Positions 12,224 to 24,185 of a DNA stretch of 64,000 bases are shown here, piece after piece. Position 1 is the stretch's first letter, and each line of letters begins with the position of its first letter. The notes beneath the pieces were generated by a model. That model had not been told where the DNA came from, made no database searches, and worked only from the letters and a program-made list of their open reading frames with translations. A program made the position numbers and the translations under genes. This stretch comes from Azolla caroliniana (taxonomy: Eukaryota > Polypodiophyta), in contig JBHGNT010000012.1 in NCBI GenBank assembly GCA_043228905.1, positions 1 through 64,000 on the forward strand, given 5' to 3'.

Positions 12224-14349
12224 AAACTCGAGGAGCCCATGTTTTTTCATAGAACGGAATTGGACATGGATTCTTCCATACTCATTGGTTCCTTGTATTA
12301 TCAAATCCTTCTTTATGTGTTAGATGGGATGAATCCAAGAATTTTTGTTCCTTTGGATTGTGTGCAAATGGCTAGACATAAAATGTACATGACTTTTATA
12401 CTAAGGGATCAAGTAGTTACACCAATTTGAACCTTGATAAAGTACGATGAACACTCTACATGTTATCCAAAAATGGGTGTTTATGATTCATGAACCTTGA
12501 GTTAAGGATAAGAAAGTAGTAACATCCAAAACAATGCATCTACCTGAATGAAGAACAAGTCTGAAATATGCTTTTGTTAATCTTTTCAAATCCAATGGAT
12601 TTGACAAGGAACTATAATTAAAACACTAAAATCTATGTAGTGACATGAAAGCTTTGACCAAGAAAGCAAAACATTAAGTAGCGTGTGTGATGGCACAATT
12701 CATAGTGTGTGCTAGTATATGATATGCTTCATGGTTCTTTATTATATGCATGCCTTATACTAGAACAATGGGATTGACTAGTGTTGGCATATATTCTTTT
12801 GTAACATCATATCAAGCACTCATGTAACTCAATTCATCTCATGTTATTTTCAATAATGATGTGCATCAATCCATTCTCTTGTCACGAGGATGGATAGAGT
12901 TTGACACCTTTTTCTTGAATATGATGTTATTATATTTGAGTTTTATTACCTCTCTACTCACTATTTAAGTACACATGCTCACACACAATATCCTTACAAA
13001 ATTGATTTATGAATGGTTAGGTTCGATAAAGACCAACAAAATTTCTATGCCTTCCTTCTTTACTAATGATGTACACTTGAGAGTGTCTTGTCATCGTGTC
13101 TGTCATTGTATCAAACAATAATTGTTTTTAAAAACATTTGTCGGGCAATTGTTGACCAACCTATGGTTAACAATTTCCCAAACTATGGTTATGTTATCCA
13201 TGTAGATGATCTCTCAATTCTAAGGTGGAGAAATTTTATTCTAGGTTCTAGTAGTTGATGATCATTAATACTATAGTCTACATGTAGGTTGTTCAATAGG
13301 ATGTCAACATACATTATTTTCATGCATGGCAACACTACTTTTTTCTCATTTTATAGGGTACTTGTTGAATCCATTAAAGTTGGTCATCGAATGATGATAC
13401 CCAATGTGACTACAAGGGCGTAGACACATTGGGTATTATTTTATAGTGGGCTTTGATGGGGGTGCCTTGAGAACCTCATGATGCGCACCCACATGTTTGA
13501 ACATAATTCTTTATGAATGACCACAACTCATTATGGGATTCCTCGAAGATGTGCCTGGGTACCTCGAAGGGCACCTTCCATAATATACGAGGCAATGTTT
13601 CAAAAATATGAATGATTAAAATATGGCATTTCAAATTATGTTGTCTTTGCAATAAACTCACACATGCTTCTGATTGAGAATATTCCGATGAGTGGTAAAG
13701 AACTTACAAAAATAGTTTAACAAGAGAACTTTATATGCTTGTTGTTTGGGTTTTAACATGAAGATGGTACTACCGCAACTTTTGTGTGATCCATTTTGTT
13801 CACCTAATTGCAAAAGCAAGCTTGATCACCCACCGAACAAAAGCCAACATCTAAAGGAGTACATTGATTCTTGCAATTGATAAAATAGGAACAAGTCTTG
13901 TTCAATGTCGTTCAACCGTTGTCACTAAGTTTCAACCACAAAGTGGTTCCTTTTTTGTGATGGGAGACATTGTACAAGTAAACATTCAAATCCACATTCT
14001 ATTTTCTCGTACCCTATTTAAATGCAGGGATCGTGGAGAATGAATGAGGGTTGATGATGTGGGCTTTCTTTTAATACCAACAAGGACATTGATTATAAGT
14101 TCAGGAGAATGTTTTCCTTCATAAAGGGGGCAAAAATGTGTGGTACCTTTTGCAAGGCACATTAAGTCGAAGGGAGAAAGAGAACGATGAAAGAAAAGAA
14201 AAGAATCTACAACCAATTTTAAAGAGAGAGTAGAAAGAATTGTTTTTAGTAGGAGGTAAAGTGTTCACTTTACAGGCTTTTACCAACGTTCATGTCTCTC
14301 ACTTACTAAGATGTGTCTATGTGTTCGTGTTTGTATGTGCTCAATTCTC
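12224..14349. other. Intergenic DNA between the remorin and HIPP genes
   Basis: AT-rich sequence with only short frames lacking recognisable domains. The first few hundred bases probably include the remorin 3' UTR and the last part the HIPP promoter. I see no gene. Confidence 0.5.
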
Positions 14350-14357
14350 TATAAAAG
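14350..14357 (+). promoter_or_regulatory. TATA box of the HIPP gene
   Basis: TATAAAAG lies 82 bp before the start codon in the CTCTATAAAAGC context typical of plant core promoters. It implies a 5' UTR of roughly 55-60 nt. Confidence 0.6.
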
Positions 14358-14438
14358 CTACTCTAGTTAATCAGTAACACCTCATACCCACATTATAACA
14401 TCGTTAAGAACGCTTCATACCCAACAATAATATCCAAA

Positions 14439-15472
14439 ATGGAGGTAAGTAATTTCTCCGAATGCCATCTTATTGTATTTGGTTTATTTCACATGGTTAT
14501 CATTTTCTCTTGTAAAATTATATTTATGATATCACACCTTGGTGTTTAATGAAATCACAGTTAATCGAGCTACTTGTACGTATGGATTGTAGCGGGTGTG
14601 AAAGGAAGGTCCGTAAGCAACTTTCCAAACTCAAAGGTATATATGTATTCAAACCTTAATTAATAATCTATGGCCCATTTAATTAGTGCAAAATTCTGGA
14701 CAGTAATTCGTATTAATGCCATAATTAAGTGCAATTGTACCTTGATGATTCTTCACTTGTCCTTACAAAGCCAACTCCTTCATTGATGACAATGTACTTA
14801 GTTGGACCTCAGTCTCATAATCATGAGCTTCTTTGAGGAAGCGTACTACAAGAAAATCCTATATATTTCACACAATCGAGGCTTATCAATAAATTTTTAA
14901 TGAATACAATGTACTATATTCTTATAGAACATGGGCATGCCGACTTTAGATTGACCCTTCTGCGTGCAAAAATGTGGGATTTAGAAACAAGATTTTTGAG
15001 AAGCTCACATTCTAGAGTTACATGTTTGTGCGTGAGCCCAAGAGATGTCATTAGCTTGAAACATGTCATCTGTTATATATTGTCAGGTGTCCAAGTTGTC
15101 GACATTGACTTGAAGATTAACAAAGTGACAATTATCGGGTATGTTGAACGAAGGAAAGTCTTGAAAGCTGTGAGAAAGACGGGCAAACGAGCGGAGTTTT
15201 GGCAAGAGGCATTTAACTATCATAATAACACCTTGAAGTATGATAGTAATATCCAAAACAATTGTTCAAGCTATGATCATGAGCATAATAACAACATAAG
15301 GTCGTCCTCGTATATCCAACATCATGCATTTAAGCGCACATATAATTATGACAAGCATGGTTATAGCCGTTACCACCATATTGAAGATGAGGGCTATGGA
15401 GCAACTTCTCATGAACAAACCTCAAGTATCTTTAGTGATGAGAATCCAAATGCATATTGCTCAATCATGTGA
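14439..15472 (+). CDS. Heavy-metal-associated isoprenylated plant protein (three exons)
   Basis: Exons are 14439-14444 (ATG GAG), 14561-14636 and 15087-15472. Phases agree and give 155 aa. The HMA fold spans residues ~3-65: the metal-binding loop MDCSGC (Cys12, Cys15), the GC-ERKVRK helix, VQVVDIDLKINKVTIIGYVE and a second helix ending RKTGKRAEFW. The C-terminus NPNAYCSIM ends in a CaaX box (Cys152), predicting farnesylation. This layout of one HMA plus prenylation defines HIPPs, which bind metals such as Cu, Zn or Cd and act in metal homeostasis and stress signalling at membranes or in the nucleus. The ~85-residue linker is rich in Asn, His and Tyr, unlike the Pro/Lys-rich linkers of many HIPPs. 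The two-codon first exon is supported by an exact GTAAGT donor and a TATA box upstream. Confidence 0.88.
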
Positions 15473-17284
15473 GGCACAAGATGGGCGGCGTAACCACTTT
15501 TAAACATAGGCCGAGGTGTGAATATGAATTGAAGGGTACACAATTTTTTTATATTTAGCACATTCTTTTGTTCTTATAATGTAATACCTTTAATCTATCT
15601 ATAATAAAGCATAAATTTTATTTCGAGGTCACCTTAGCTATGCGAAGCCCTCGTAATGCTTTAATTAAAAATGATCAATATATCTTGCGCGTACCCACAT
15701 ATAGAGAAAATGGGTATATACGTGAAACCCATTCAAGTTTTTTTTATCGTAGATAGAAATGCTTAAATATGTTACAAAAATTTACATTCAAACCCAAGTA
15801 CACGAACTTGTCACGTGGCTAAATTTGGCTATGTATCACTACGTTGATTATTAATGTTATCTCCAATGTTCTTTCTTGTGATTTGTACATTTATATATGT
15901 GTTCACACATCATCTTGATATTTCACTTGTGATGGTCTTCTCTTACTCTTTCGCTGGCTAGCCTTATGACCCAAACCACAATATTCAATCACAACTTAAC
16001 ATTCACAATTCATTGAGGTATCTTGAGAAACAATTTAAGTGGTTTTCAATCAAATAAGATCAATGATATGTAGGCCATTGTCCCCACAACCATTTCATTC
16101 TAAATAAATAAAACAATGAGTGGCAGAGTTACAATACATATATTTTGAAAATTTTATTCCATGTAGAATGTATGATCAATATTCATCTTTAAAAATACCT
16201 CGGTGAATCAAATTCACTTAGTGTAGTCACTTGAGTATTTTTCATATAAAAGAGTATGAATATGCAAGGCATCATAGAAGAATAAAGGATGGATCACTAT
16301 TCACAAATGTACTGGCAATTTTACATGGGAGATCACAAGAGAAAATGGAGAAATCAATGAATAATCGACATCATTAGATGGTCAGAGGAGAACAAAGAAA
16401 GGGACAAATGATTACATGATATCCAAACTAGAGCAAAAATAAGATAAGAATTCCTCGTTTATACTAGAAAGACTACACGACAACATTGCACTCGGTGGAG
16501 GCTAGAAAAATGACATTTAGATTAATTTAAGCCACAAATTTTAGAAAGAAAGAATACTCGTACACATCCTCCTAAATTGTAACATGATGCATAGGTCGTT
16601 TGTTACATTGGTCATATTTATATGGGTAGTCATAGGATATCAATAAAAAAATTATGTTTTTGTTTTTGTTTATATGGATTACTACGCATAAATGGTTTCG
16701 GACGCTAATCGAGTTCCCTAACAATCACCTATTTCAACATTTTGATGGAGGCAAGTCTATTATGTGCATGGAAAATGGGTCTTACGATGAATATGATAAA
16801 CTGTTGGAGCCATTATAAGAAATTGAGATGAGAGGAAATTTATTCTTGGAGCAATTTTGAAAGAGAGAATTGTCTGGAGAAAACAGCTCCTCCAAGTTAC
16901 AAACATGTTCAATTCCTACTGTAACTTCATAGCACTTCATAGAAACTAGGTTGATTAATCGAGGACACATATCTTAACCACAATGAGAGACTATCACATG
17001 CATCTTATCTATTTTATTATGAGAAAAGAGAATATTCCAAGACACCATGAAAAAACTTGAAGCCCAATTGATTATTTATAGTACGTCAAACATTTAATTT
17101 AACATTGGGCATGATTATTACAAGGGGTACGACTAATCAATGCACTTTTATCAAGGATGAAGTTGAATGAGGGCAAATATTTTTATGGATGATGATCTAG
17201 AACAAGGATGAAGTTATGCGATAAAATCAAGGATGATCTTGAATGAGGGTAAGCTTATGCGAATGATATCAAGACCAATGACAC
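15473..17284. other. Intergenic DNA after the HIPP gene
   Basis: AT-rich sequence. TATCTATAATAAAGCATAAA near 15594-15613 recalls the 5' end of some plant Helitrons, but no matching 3' hairpin was found. No gene is recognisable. Confidence 0.4.
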
Positions 17285-17689
17285 TTAGAGGGAGACACAT
17301 ACAGTAACAAGGGGGAGACAAGTGAGTAGTTGAAGGACACTGGAGACAAGGGATTGGGAGTTAACATACACGTCGATGGTGCCAGAGACACTGCCATCGA
17401 CACAAGCAACTATAGAGCCATCATCAAAGGAGAATGGGCCCAGTTGATGCCCTGTGTTCTCATTTTTCAAGTAGCAACTCTTTGCTTGGGTAGCCGGAAG
17501 ATCGACCGATGCACCAACTGCAACCGTTATGCTCACACTCACATCCACCGTTGGGTATATGACCACATTTTTGCCAGAGTTGTTCTTTACAGTGCAACTC
17601 GCATTGACGGCAACGAGGGACAAGTTTTGCACTATCACAACCACAAGTAGTACTACCAAGGTCATGGAGAGAGTTGTACGGTTTGCCAT
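17285..17689 (-). CDS. Small secreted protein of unknown family
   Basis: Uninterrupted frame of 134 aa read from the ATG at 17689. A frame upstream continues 25 codons, but this ATG sits about 95 bp downstream of a good TATA box and starts a clear signal peptide: MANRTT, then a hydrophobic run (LVVLLVVVIV) ending around VNASC. The mature part is small and polar, begins CTVKNNSGKNVVIY and has five Cys, three of them evenly spaced (ASC, KSC, VAC), with beta-strand-like alternation. The last ~20 residues become hydrophobic (LVSSVLQLLTCLPLV), so the real protein may end earlier through an intron I cannot place. I do not recognise the family. A role in the cell wall or defence would be a guess. 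Confidence 0.6.
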   Translation of the reverse strand: MANRTTLSMTLVVLLVVVIVQNLSLVAVNASCTVKNNSGKNVVIYPTVDVSVSITVAVGASVDLPATQAKSCYLKNENTGHQLGPFSFDDGSIVACVDGSVSGTIDVYVNSQSLVSSVLQLLTCLPLVTVCVSL

Positions 17690-17784
17690 ATTGTTAAATA
17701 GGTACTTGAAAGTATCTTTATGATCTAATTTGGGAGAGTTGGAACTCGAGATTTTGCATATCAAGTATAGTTTAGCTATACCCC

Positions 17785-17792
17785 TTTATATA
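17785..17792 (-). promoter_or_regulatory. TATA box of the small secreted protein gene
   Basis: On the minus strand this reads TATATAAA, followed by GGGG, about 96 bp upstream of the ATG at 17689. Spacing fits a 5' UTR of about 65 nt. Confidence 0.6.
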
Positions 17793-19521
17793 CTATGAGA
17801 ATGTGTCGGTTGTTCTTCCATCGTCTTAATTCTTTGATTCGCGCAAGTGTGAATCCATCCAAGTTCAGCTTCTTTATTTCTCAATGTGACAAACTCCGTC
17901 CATTTCATTTGACTTCAAAGCCACTTGATATTTCTCTTGTGTATTTCATTTAGCTAATTTTTCTTTTAATAAATCCCTTCATGATTGCTTAAAAGGATGT
18001 CCTCAAAAGATTTTTGTATATTTTCACCTATTTGCAAGTGTTTTGTAAAATCCATGACTTTTTAAAGCAAAATTATAACTTTACTCCTAATCAAAATGAT
18101 GCCTTCAAACCTTTTGGAATAGTTTTCACCAAATACAAAAGGTTTTTGCAAACTCATGACATTTGGATCAAAACTATAACATCTCACTAGAGAATAATTA
18201 CTCTTAACTTTTGATTACCAAATTATACAACTTGACTTTCATGCATTTGCGTCTAAGCTGAAATGGAAATGGTTAATATTTGCCAAGTGTCCCCATTCCC
18301 ACATTCATTCTTTTTACGATCAATATTTAATGATATGCCCAAATTTACAAAAACGAAAGATGTTATGCGTTGGGAATATTCACCATAGATAAGAAAGATA
18401 AAAATGTTATGAGCAATTGAACCATTAAATTCTATATGGGATTGTATTTGATCAATGAGTTGTACTTAATGAATAAATGATATTCTTTATCTTTCAACTT
18501 CATGGCCCCTCACCACTTTGTTGTGTTATGTCACCAATCGAACAAGACATTGTCAAACTATAATCACATATATTGAAAGCACAAGGAAGATTTGAAGTGG
18601 ACGAAGGTCATTGTATTCAAAGGGTTTTATCTTTTGAAATGGGCCTCAAACGATTTGATCCACTAATAGTTTATCATCATGCTTTATCTACATTGAAATA
18701 TATAATTTAGTACAACTGTAATGTTGGCAACACAAGTCACTAGCAACTTGATGGTGTATTACACAAAATATAAACATGTTATTTGCCATCAATTTGTGCC
18801 ATAGGATGTATTCCTATCACTCCTATTTGTCTGCATGTACCCAATTGCCTAAATTTCGACAATGTAGGCCAGTTAAGGTAGAAACATGCCCCTCCTTTGT
18901 TAGTTGTTTTTTTCTGGTTTAGCATGAACCTTTGTGCTAAGCTAAGATTTAGCCAAGCATGCCATTGTGTATGTAGAGTTTGAGCACATGATCTAGTCTC
19001 GAAGCAACCAATGTAGAATATGGGTTATCTCTAACTCTTATCTTGCTCTCTCATGTAAAACAAACAATTATATTAGTCATATTTAAAAAACCGTCAAATT
19101 CCACCCAATCGAGGTGATCTACCCACCTTCCTTAATAGGACTTGGTCATATGCCACTCATGTTCAACACATAGGAATGGTACAACCTATTTGTACTAGGT
19201 TCAAAAGACACAAACTTGCCAAGAAAATGCCAATTTAACCATGGTCATTGATCCATCGTCTCTAAGATTTAACTCCCCAACATGAAACACTAGCAATCTT
19301 ATTCAAATAGATTCATAGTTAGGTGAAATTTCTATGCAATGCATTGCTCCATCAATGTTTAATAGCCTCTAAGATTTTGCATCACCTGTATCCCTTCTCT
19401 CCAGCATTACCCAAATAAAACAATTCATCAGTTGATTTATATTGACACCACAAACTAGTCTTCTATTGCCAACGCAACTACTGAGAATACAACGTTCTTA
19501 AATGGGCTTTTGGTTTCGTGA
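17793..19521. other. Intergenic DNA before the Copia relic
   Basis: AT-rich sequence without recognisable coding potential. A Copia 5' LTR, gag and protease would be expected in the last part but are not recognisable. Confidence 0.45.
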
Positions 19522-20384
19522 ATGAGATTGTTCTATATTAGTGGTGGTCGTGCAAACAAAGAGAGTGCGTGTTGCCATGTCGCCATAAATCGACTTGTAC
19601 ATAAAGAATGTGAAGTTCAGGGAAAGAAGTCAGAGAAATGTATCCTCGTAGGATACTCACTCAAACAGAAGGGGTACAAATGCTACAACCCATCTACCCG
19701 AAAAGCTCGCATAAGTCGAGATGTCGTTTTCGATGAGTACGCATCTTGGTATGCACCAGAAACAACTTCGACTCTGACTCCGCTCGACCCGGAATCCACC
19801 GAATGGAGATAGAAGACGAAGATCGGTTCACGCGCATGTTTGAAGAAAGCCCAATTACGACACCGCTTAGTGGACCAGCCCCAAAGTGACCAAAGCACAT
19901 TTCGACCAAGTTCAAAACTCGACAAAGGGAAGGCCAAGATGTCTGAATACGAAGATCCAATCGACAACGCGTCAACTCACTTACTTGAGAGTGAGTTTGA
20001 AGGCCTGGACATCCCAATCATCCGGACAGATGGAGCGAAAAAAGCCTTAGTATCCGTAAACGAGAAGCTCCGCCGATCGACCCGTGAAAAGAACCCCGTA
20101 AGCCGCGTCGGCTACAACGATTATATGGCGTACCATTACGCCTTCATGATGAAGGTAGTGTCAATACAGGAGCCGGAGACGCTTTCCGAAGCCGTAAAGG
20201 ATCCGCGATGGATCGATGCGATGCATGAGGAAATGGAAGCGTTATGCAAAAACGAGACATGGGATCTCGTCACTCACACTCCGCACAAGAAAGCGATTGG
20301 TTATCAATGGATTTACAAAGTGAAACACAATGCTGACGGCTCCGTAAATCGCTTCAAAGCACAGCTCGTTGCAAAAGGATACGC

Positions 20385-21491
20385 TGTCGTGGCGTGGCTC
20401 GCCTAGAAGCGTAGCGTTGCGTAGACAAAAGATATCGTGAAAGTGAGGAAGGAATCACTGGGATTATGGACGGAAGAGACGAAAGAGTAGAGATAGATAA
20501 ATAGTGATCAACAAGATATGACAAGATAGGATATAGAATGATATTTGAAGCAATAAAAGAGATTTATAATTATTTGATGAAAGAGTTACAAAAGTAGTTG
20601 TTCACGTCGTTGAACCTCCGAACTTTGTCTTGCAAGGTAATCGCTCTTCTCTTTCTTGATCGTAGACCACTACAATCTTCACTTCAATATTTTAATGAAG
20701 ATAAGGCTCGAACCGCCTCCCTCTTGTTGAGAGTTGACCACCACGACCGCCAAGCTAGAGCTCCACCTTTATCTTGAACTTCTTCCTTTCTTTCTCTATT
20801 TTATGGTATCTCTTATGTAATACATAATTTGATTGATATCTCATACATATCTCCCTTTGATCTTCTCTTTCACCATTTAAATAGATGCCCCCATGCATAT
20901 GATGCATTGGAGGGTACAAATCATGCATGTAGTGCATGAAATGCATGTGATGCATGATCGCCATTTGGCGTTCATGCATTACATGTGATGCATGATAAAC
21001 ATCTCGCTCATTTGAGCTTTTATGTATGAAACAATATATGCAATAACAATAAACATGAAAACATAATCTTAAAGAGAAAGGGCCTAGCCTAATGGTAGGT
21101 GTGTTGACTTTAGTGTATGAGGTTGTGGGTTTGAGTCTCAAAATACTATTGAATACAACATGCAACTTTATTTTTATATCATGAAGCAAATCCTTTATGT
21201 AATATAAAGTATATATAAAGTATGCTTTATTTTATGAATATTATTAGTGTAGAGTAAATGGTAAGATTTGAGAGTCATAGGGTGGGGTTATTGGTTCAAG
21301 TCCTCTCTTGTTCGTGTAATATAATATATTTATCTATATATATATATATATTATTTTTCTTTACATATATATAATATTATCATATGTGTTGTTAATATTA
21401 TCTTTATATATAAAACATTATCAAATGTTATTTTAGTTACGTATTTATCTTATTGTAGACTTTTAATGTGAAGCTTTCGTACTTCACGACA
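20385..21491. mobile_element. 1,107-bp insertion in the Copia RT, solo-LTR-like
   Basis: The insertion starts TGTCGTGG and ends CACGACA, giving a 7-bp terminal inverted repeat of the LTR type (TG...CA). It is flanked by ACGC at 20381-20384 and 21492-21495. Removing the element and one ACGC restores the Copia frame ...KGYA|QTHDVDYEETF. It has no transposase or polyprotein. A 4-bp duplication with TG...CA ends points to a solo LTR, or a TRIM without internal part, rather than a cut-and-paste MITE. Confidence 0.75.
21078..21312 (+). repeat. Two tRNA-like (SINE-head-like) sequences
   Basis: At about 21080-21145 a box A-like TAGCCTAATGGTAGG is followed 35 bp on by a box B-like GGGTTTGAGTCTC. At about 21248-21300 TAGAGTAAATGGTAAG precedes GGTTCAAGTCC, a near-perfect box B. 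Neither can be folded into a full tRNA by eye, so these look like decayed tRNA-derived SINE heads inside the larger insertion. Confidence 0.4.
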
Positions 21492-22004
21492 ACGCGCAAA
21501 CGCACGACGTAGACTACGAAGAGACCTTTGCCCAGGTGGCAAAGATGACAATTGTGCGAACCGTAATTGCTCTTGCAGCATCAAAAGGGTTGGGACCTCC
21601 ACCAGATGGACGTGAAAAACGCCTTCCTCCAAGGAGAATTAGAGGAGGAAGTATATATGAATCAACTGCTCGGATTTGAATCGGTAGTCATCCGCACGTC
21701 GTATGCCACCTCAAGAAGCCACTATACGGCCTCAAACAAGCACCTCGTGCGAGGCACTCGAAGATTACGCAATATCTTCATTAGATCGGATTTTGAATGT
21801 CAAAATTCGATACTTCCCTGTACATCCGAAACGAGTCGAATAGCCCAATTGTCATCATCCTTTACGTGGATGATTTGGTCATCGGAGAAAAGGATCTCGC
21901 CGAGATTAACAAAGTCAAATCACTTCTCTCCGGCAGATTTGAAATGAAAGACCTGTAGGAGCTCCATTACTTCCTAGGCATTGAAGTAATTTGGACACCA
22001 ATCA

Positions 22005-23130
22005 GAATAATGATCTCTCAATGGCACTACATTCTCAATTTGCTCTACAAGTTCAGAATGACCGAATGCAAACCTGTGTCCACCCCTCTCGATCGTAATA
22101 TCAAGATGGATGCTGATTCCAGCACAGCCGTGTGTGAGTCAACTCATTATCGTCAACTAATCGGCAGCTTAATCTATCTCACCATTACTCGACCCGATCT
22201 CAGTTATTCAGTCGGCCTACTTAGCCAATTCATGCCGAATCTACGAAACCTTCATCTCAATTGAGCTAAGAGGATACTCTGGTATGTCATTACTACTATG
22301 GATTGCAACATTATGTATAAGTCAAATACGACCATTCGACTCGCAGGATACATAGACGTGGACTGAGCAGGCTACAAAGCGGAATAATTATCTCTCAATG
22401 GCACTATGTTCTCAACTTGCTCTACAAGTTCGGAATGACCGAATGCAAACCTGTGTCCACCCCTGTCGATCGTAATCTCAAGATGGATGCCGATTCTGGG
22501 ACAGCCGTGTGTGAGTCAACTTAGTATCGTCAACTAATCGGCAACTTAATCTATCTCACCATTACGTGACCTAATCTCAGTTATTCGGTCAGCCTACTTA
22601 GCCAATTCATGCAGAATCCGCAAAACCTTCATCTCGATTGCGCTAAGAGGATACTCCGGTATGTCATTACTACGATGGATTTGGCATTATGTATAAGTCA
22701 AATACGACCATTCGACTCACAGGATACAAAAATGCGGACTGAGCAGGCTACAAAGCGGAATAATGATCTCTCAATGGCACTATGTTCTCAACTTGCTCTA
22801 CACATTCGGAATGACCGAATGCAAACCTGTGTCCACCCCTCTCAATCGTAATCTCAAGATGGATGTCGATTCCGGCACAACCATGTGCGAGTCAACTCAG
22901 TATCGTCAACTAATCAGCAGCTTAATCTATCTCACCATTACGCGACCCGATCTCAATTATTCGGTCAGCCTACTTAGCCAATTCATGCAGAATCCGCGAA
23001 ACCTTCATCTCGATTGCGCTAAGAGGATACTCTAGTATGTCAATACTACGATGGATTGCGGCATTATGTATAAGTCAAATACAACCATTCGACTCGCAGG
23101 ATACACAGACGTGGACTGAGCAGGCTACAA
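22005..23130 (+). repeat. Tandem triplication (376-377 bp) of the Copia RT/RNase H junction
   Basis: Copies begin at the AATRATCTCTCAATGGCAC motif at about 22010, 22387 and 22763. Each encodes the same protein stretch: SQWHYVLNLLYKF, TECKPVSTPLDRN, QYRQLIGSLIYLTITRPDL, then AKRILRYV and LAGY. The third copy continues into the rest of RNase H. Stops and small changes differ between copies, so the triplication predates part of the decay. Confidence 0.92.
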
Positions 23131-23718
23131 AGTGGATAGACGATCCACATCCGGATTCTCCCTCGACAGTAGAGCGATCTCTTGGAGCAGTAAGAAGCAG
23201 CCGACAGTCGCACTGTCCAGCACGGAAGCCGAATACAGGGGCGCGGCAGTTGCGAAGCCGTATGGCTCAAGCGCATACTAAAGGATCTGGGCGTTCCCAT
23301 TACAGATCCAATTCGCCTCTTCTGCGACAACATGAGCAACATCTACCTCTCTCGAAACCCCGTCTTCCACATGGGGACTAAACACATCGAAGTGCACCAC
23401 CACTTCATCCGCGAGCGCGTACAGGCCGGAGAAATCGATCTATAACATATCAATAAGCCTTAGGAGTCGACAAGCTCAGGCATTTCGCATCGGACCTTGG
23501 TCTCACGACATCCACATTGCCGAGCTTGAGGGGGGTAACACGGGGGACGTGCGCACTGTACGCAATTGATCGAGTACGCAACACGCAATTAATCGAACCG
23601 AGCACGAAGCTGAAAAGCCGAACAATCCAGTTCGAGGATTACGAACGCTGGAAGCCGGATTCCGAAGACCAAACTGAAACAACTTTTTCGACAGATGGAA
23701 GTTGTGTTCGACGGGGTG

Positions 23719-23891
23719 TGTTGAGAGTCGAACTCAACTTCCCATAGTAATAGGTGTCACACTAGCTCATGGACATACCAGGCTAGTTTTGTAAATAGTA
23801 GAAAGGGCACTTACCCTAGCTTAGTTGGTATTTAAATCAATCCCTTGTAACTTAGTTACTGTTGGAAGTATTTTTATTAATGTAACATACA
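23719..23891 (+). repeat. Putative 3' LTR remnant of the Copia element
   Basis: Begins TGTTGAGAGTCG after a G-rich stretch and contains TATTTAAATC and a region ending ...AACATACA. The position directly after RNase H and the TG...CA ends suggest an LTR, but no 5' partner is present for comparison. A (CT)n/(CA)n microsatellite follows at about 23913-23980. Confidence 0.45.
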
Positions 23892-23912
23892 GTCTTTTAT
23901 CTCTGTCTTAAG

Positions 23913-23956
<44 letters not shown>

Positions 23957-24185
23957 TTTGCCTTATGTGCACACACACACAGTCCTTTTTTTGCATGTCA
24001 ACCACTCTTGCTCCTCATTTTCTTTACACAACAATATCCTCAAAACGAATCAATCCTATCTCAAGGGCCTTCTATAAGAAAATCTCCAGCATTATGATGG
24101 ATGCCAACCCAAATATTCAAATTGTAGTTCAAATGTAACCCGATTTTACTCTCTCTTTAGAGCTAATCTCAAATGTAAACCAACA

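Larger units (their letters stand above)
19522..23891 (+). mobile_element. Decayed, 5'-truncated Ty1/Copia retrotransposon
   Basis: The first recognisable part (19525-19790) is the integrase C-terminal region, with KCILVGYSLKQKGYKCY and ISRDVVFDE. The RT N-terminus follows at 19840-20384: DPRWIDAMHEEMEALCKNET and GYQWIYKVKHNADG. RT resumes after an insertion at 21496 with VDYEETFAQVAKMT, then [17 protein letters not shown] and the catalytic YVDD at 21863-21874. RNase H motifs STEAEY and HIEVHHHFIRE lie near 23220-23430. A polypurine stretch near 23526 and an LTR-like sequence from 23719 close the element. There are several frameshifts and stops. Gag, protease, most of the integrase and the 5' LTR are missing. 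It is not functional. Confidence 0.9.

Noticed and set aside
15594-15640. Helitron-like 5' terminus
   Set aside because: Only a short resemblance to TATCTATAATAAAGC. No CTRR end with hairpin and no RepHel fragment were seen.
17330-17650. + strand 106-codon frame
   Set aside because: Antisense shadow of the secreted protein gene, which has signal peptide and TATA box on the minus strand.
21078-21312. Functional tRNA genes
   Set aside because: A and B box-like motifs are present but acceptor and anticodon stems do not pair by eye, so SINE-like relics are more likely.
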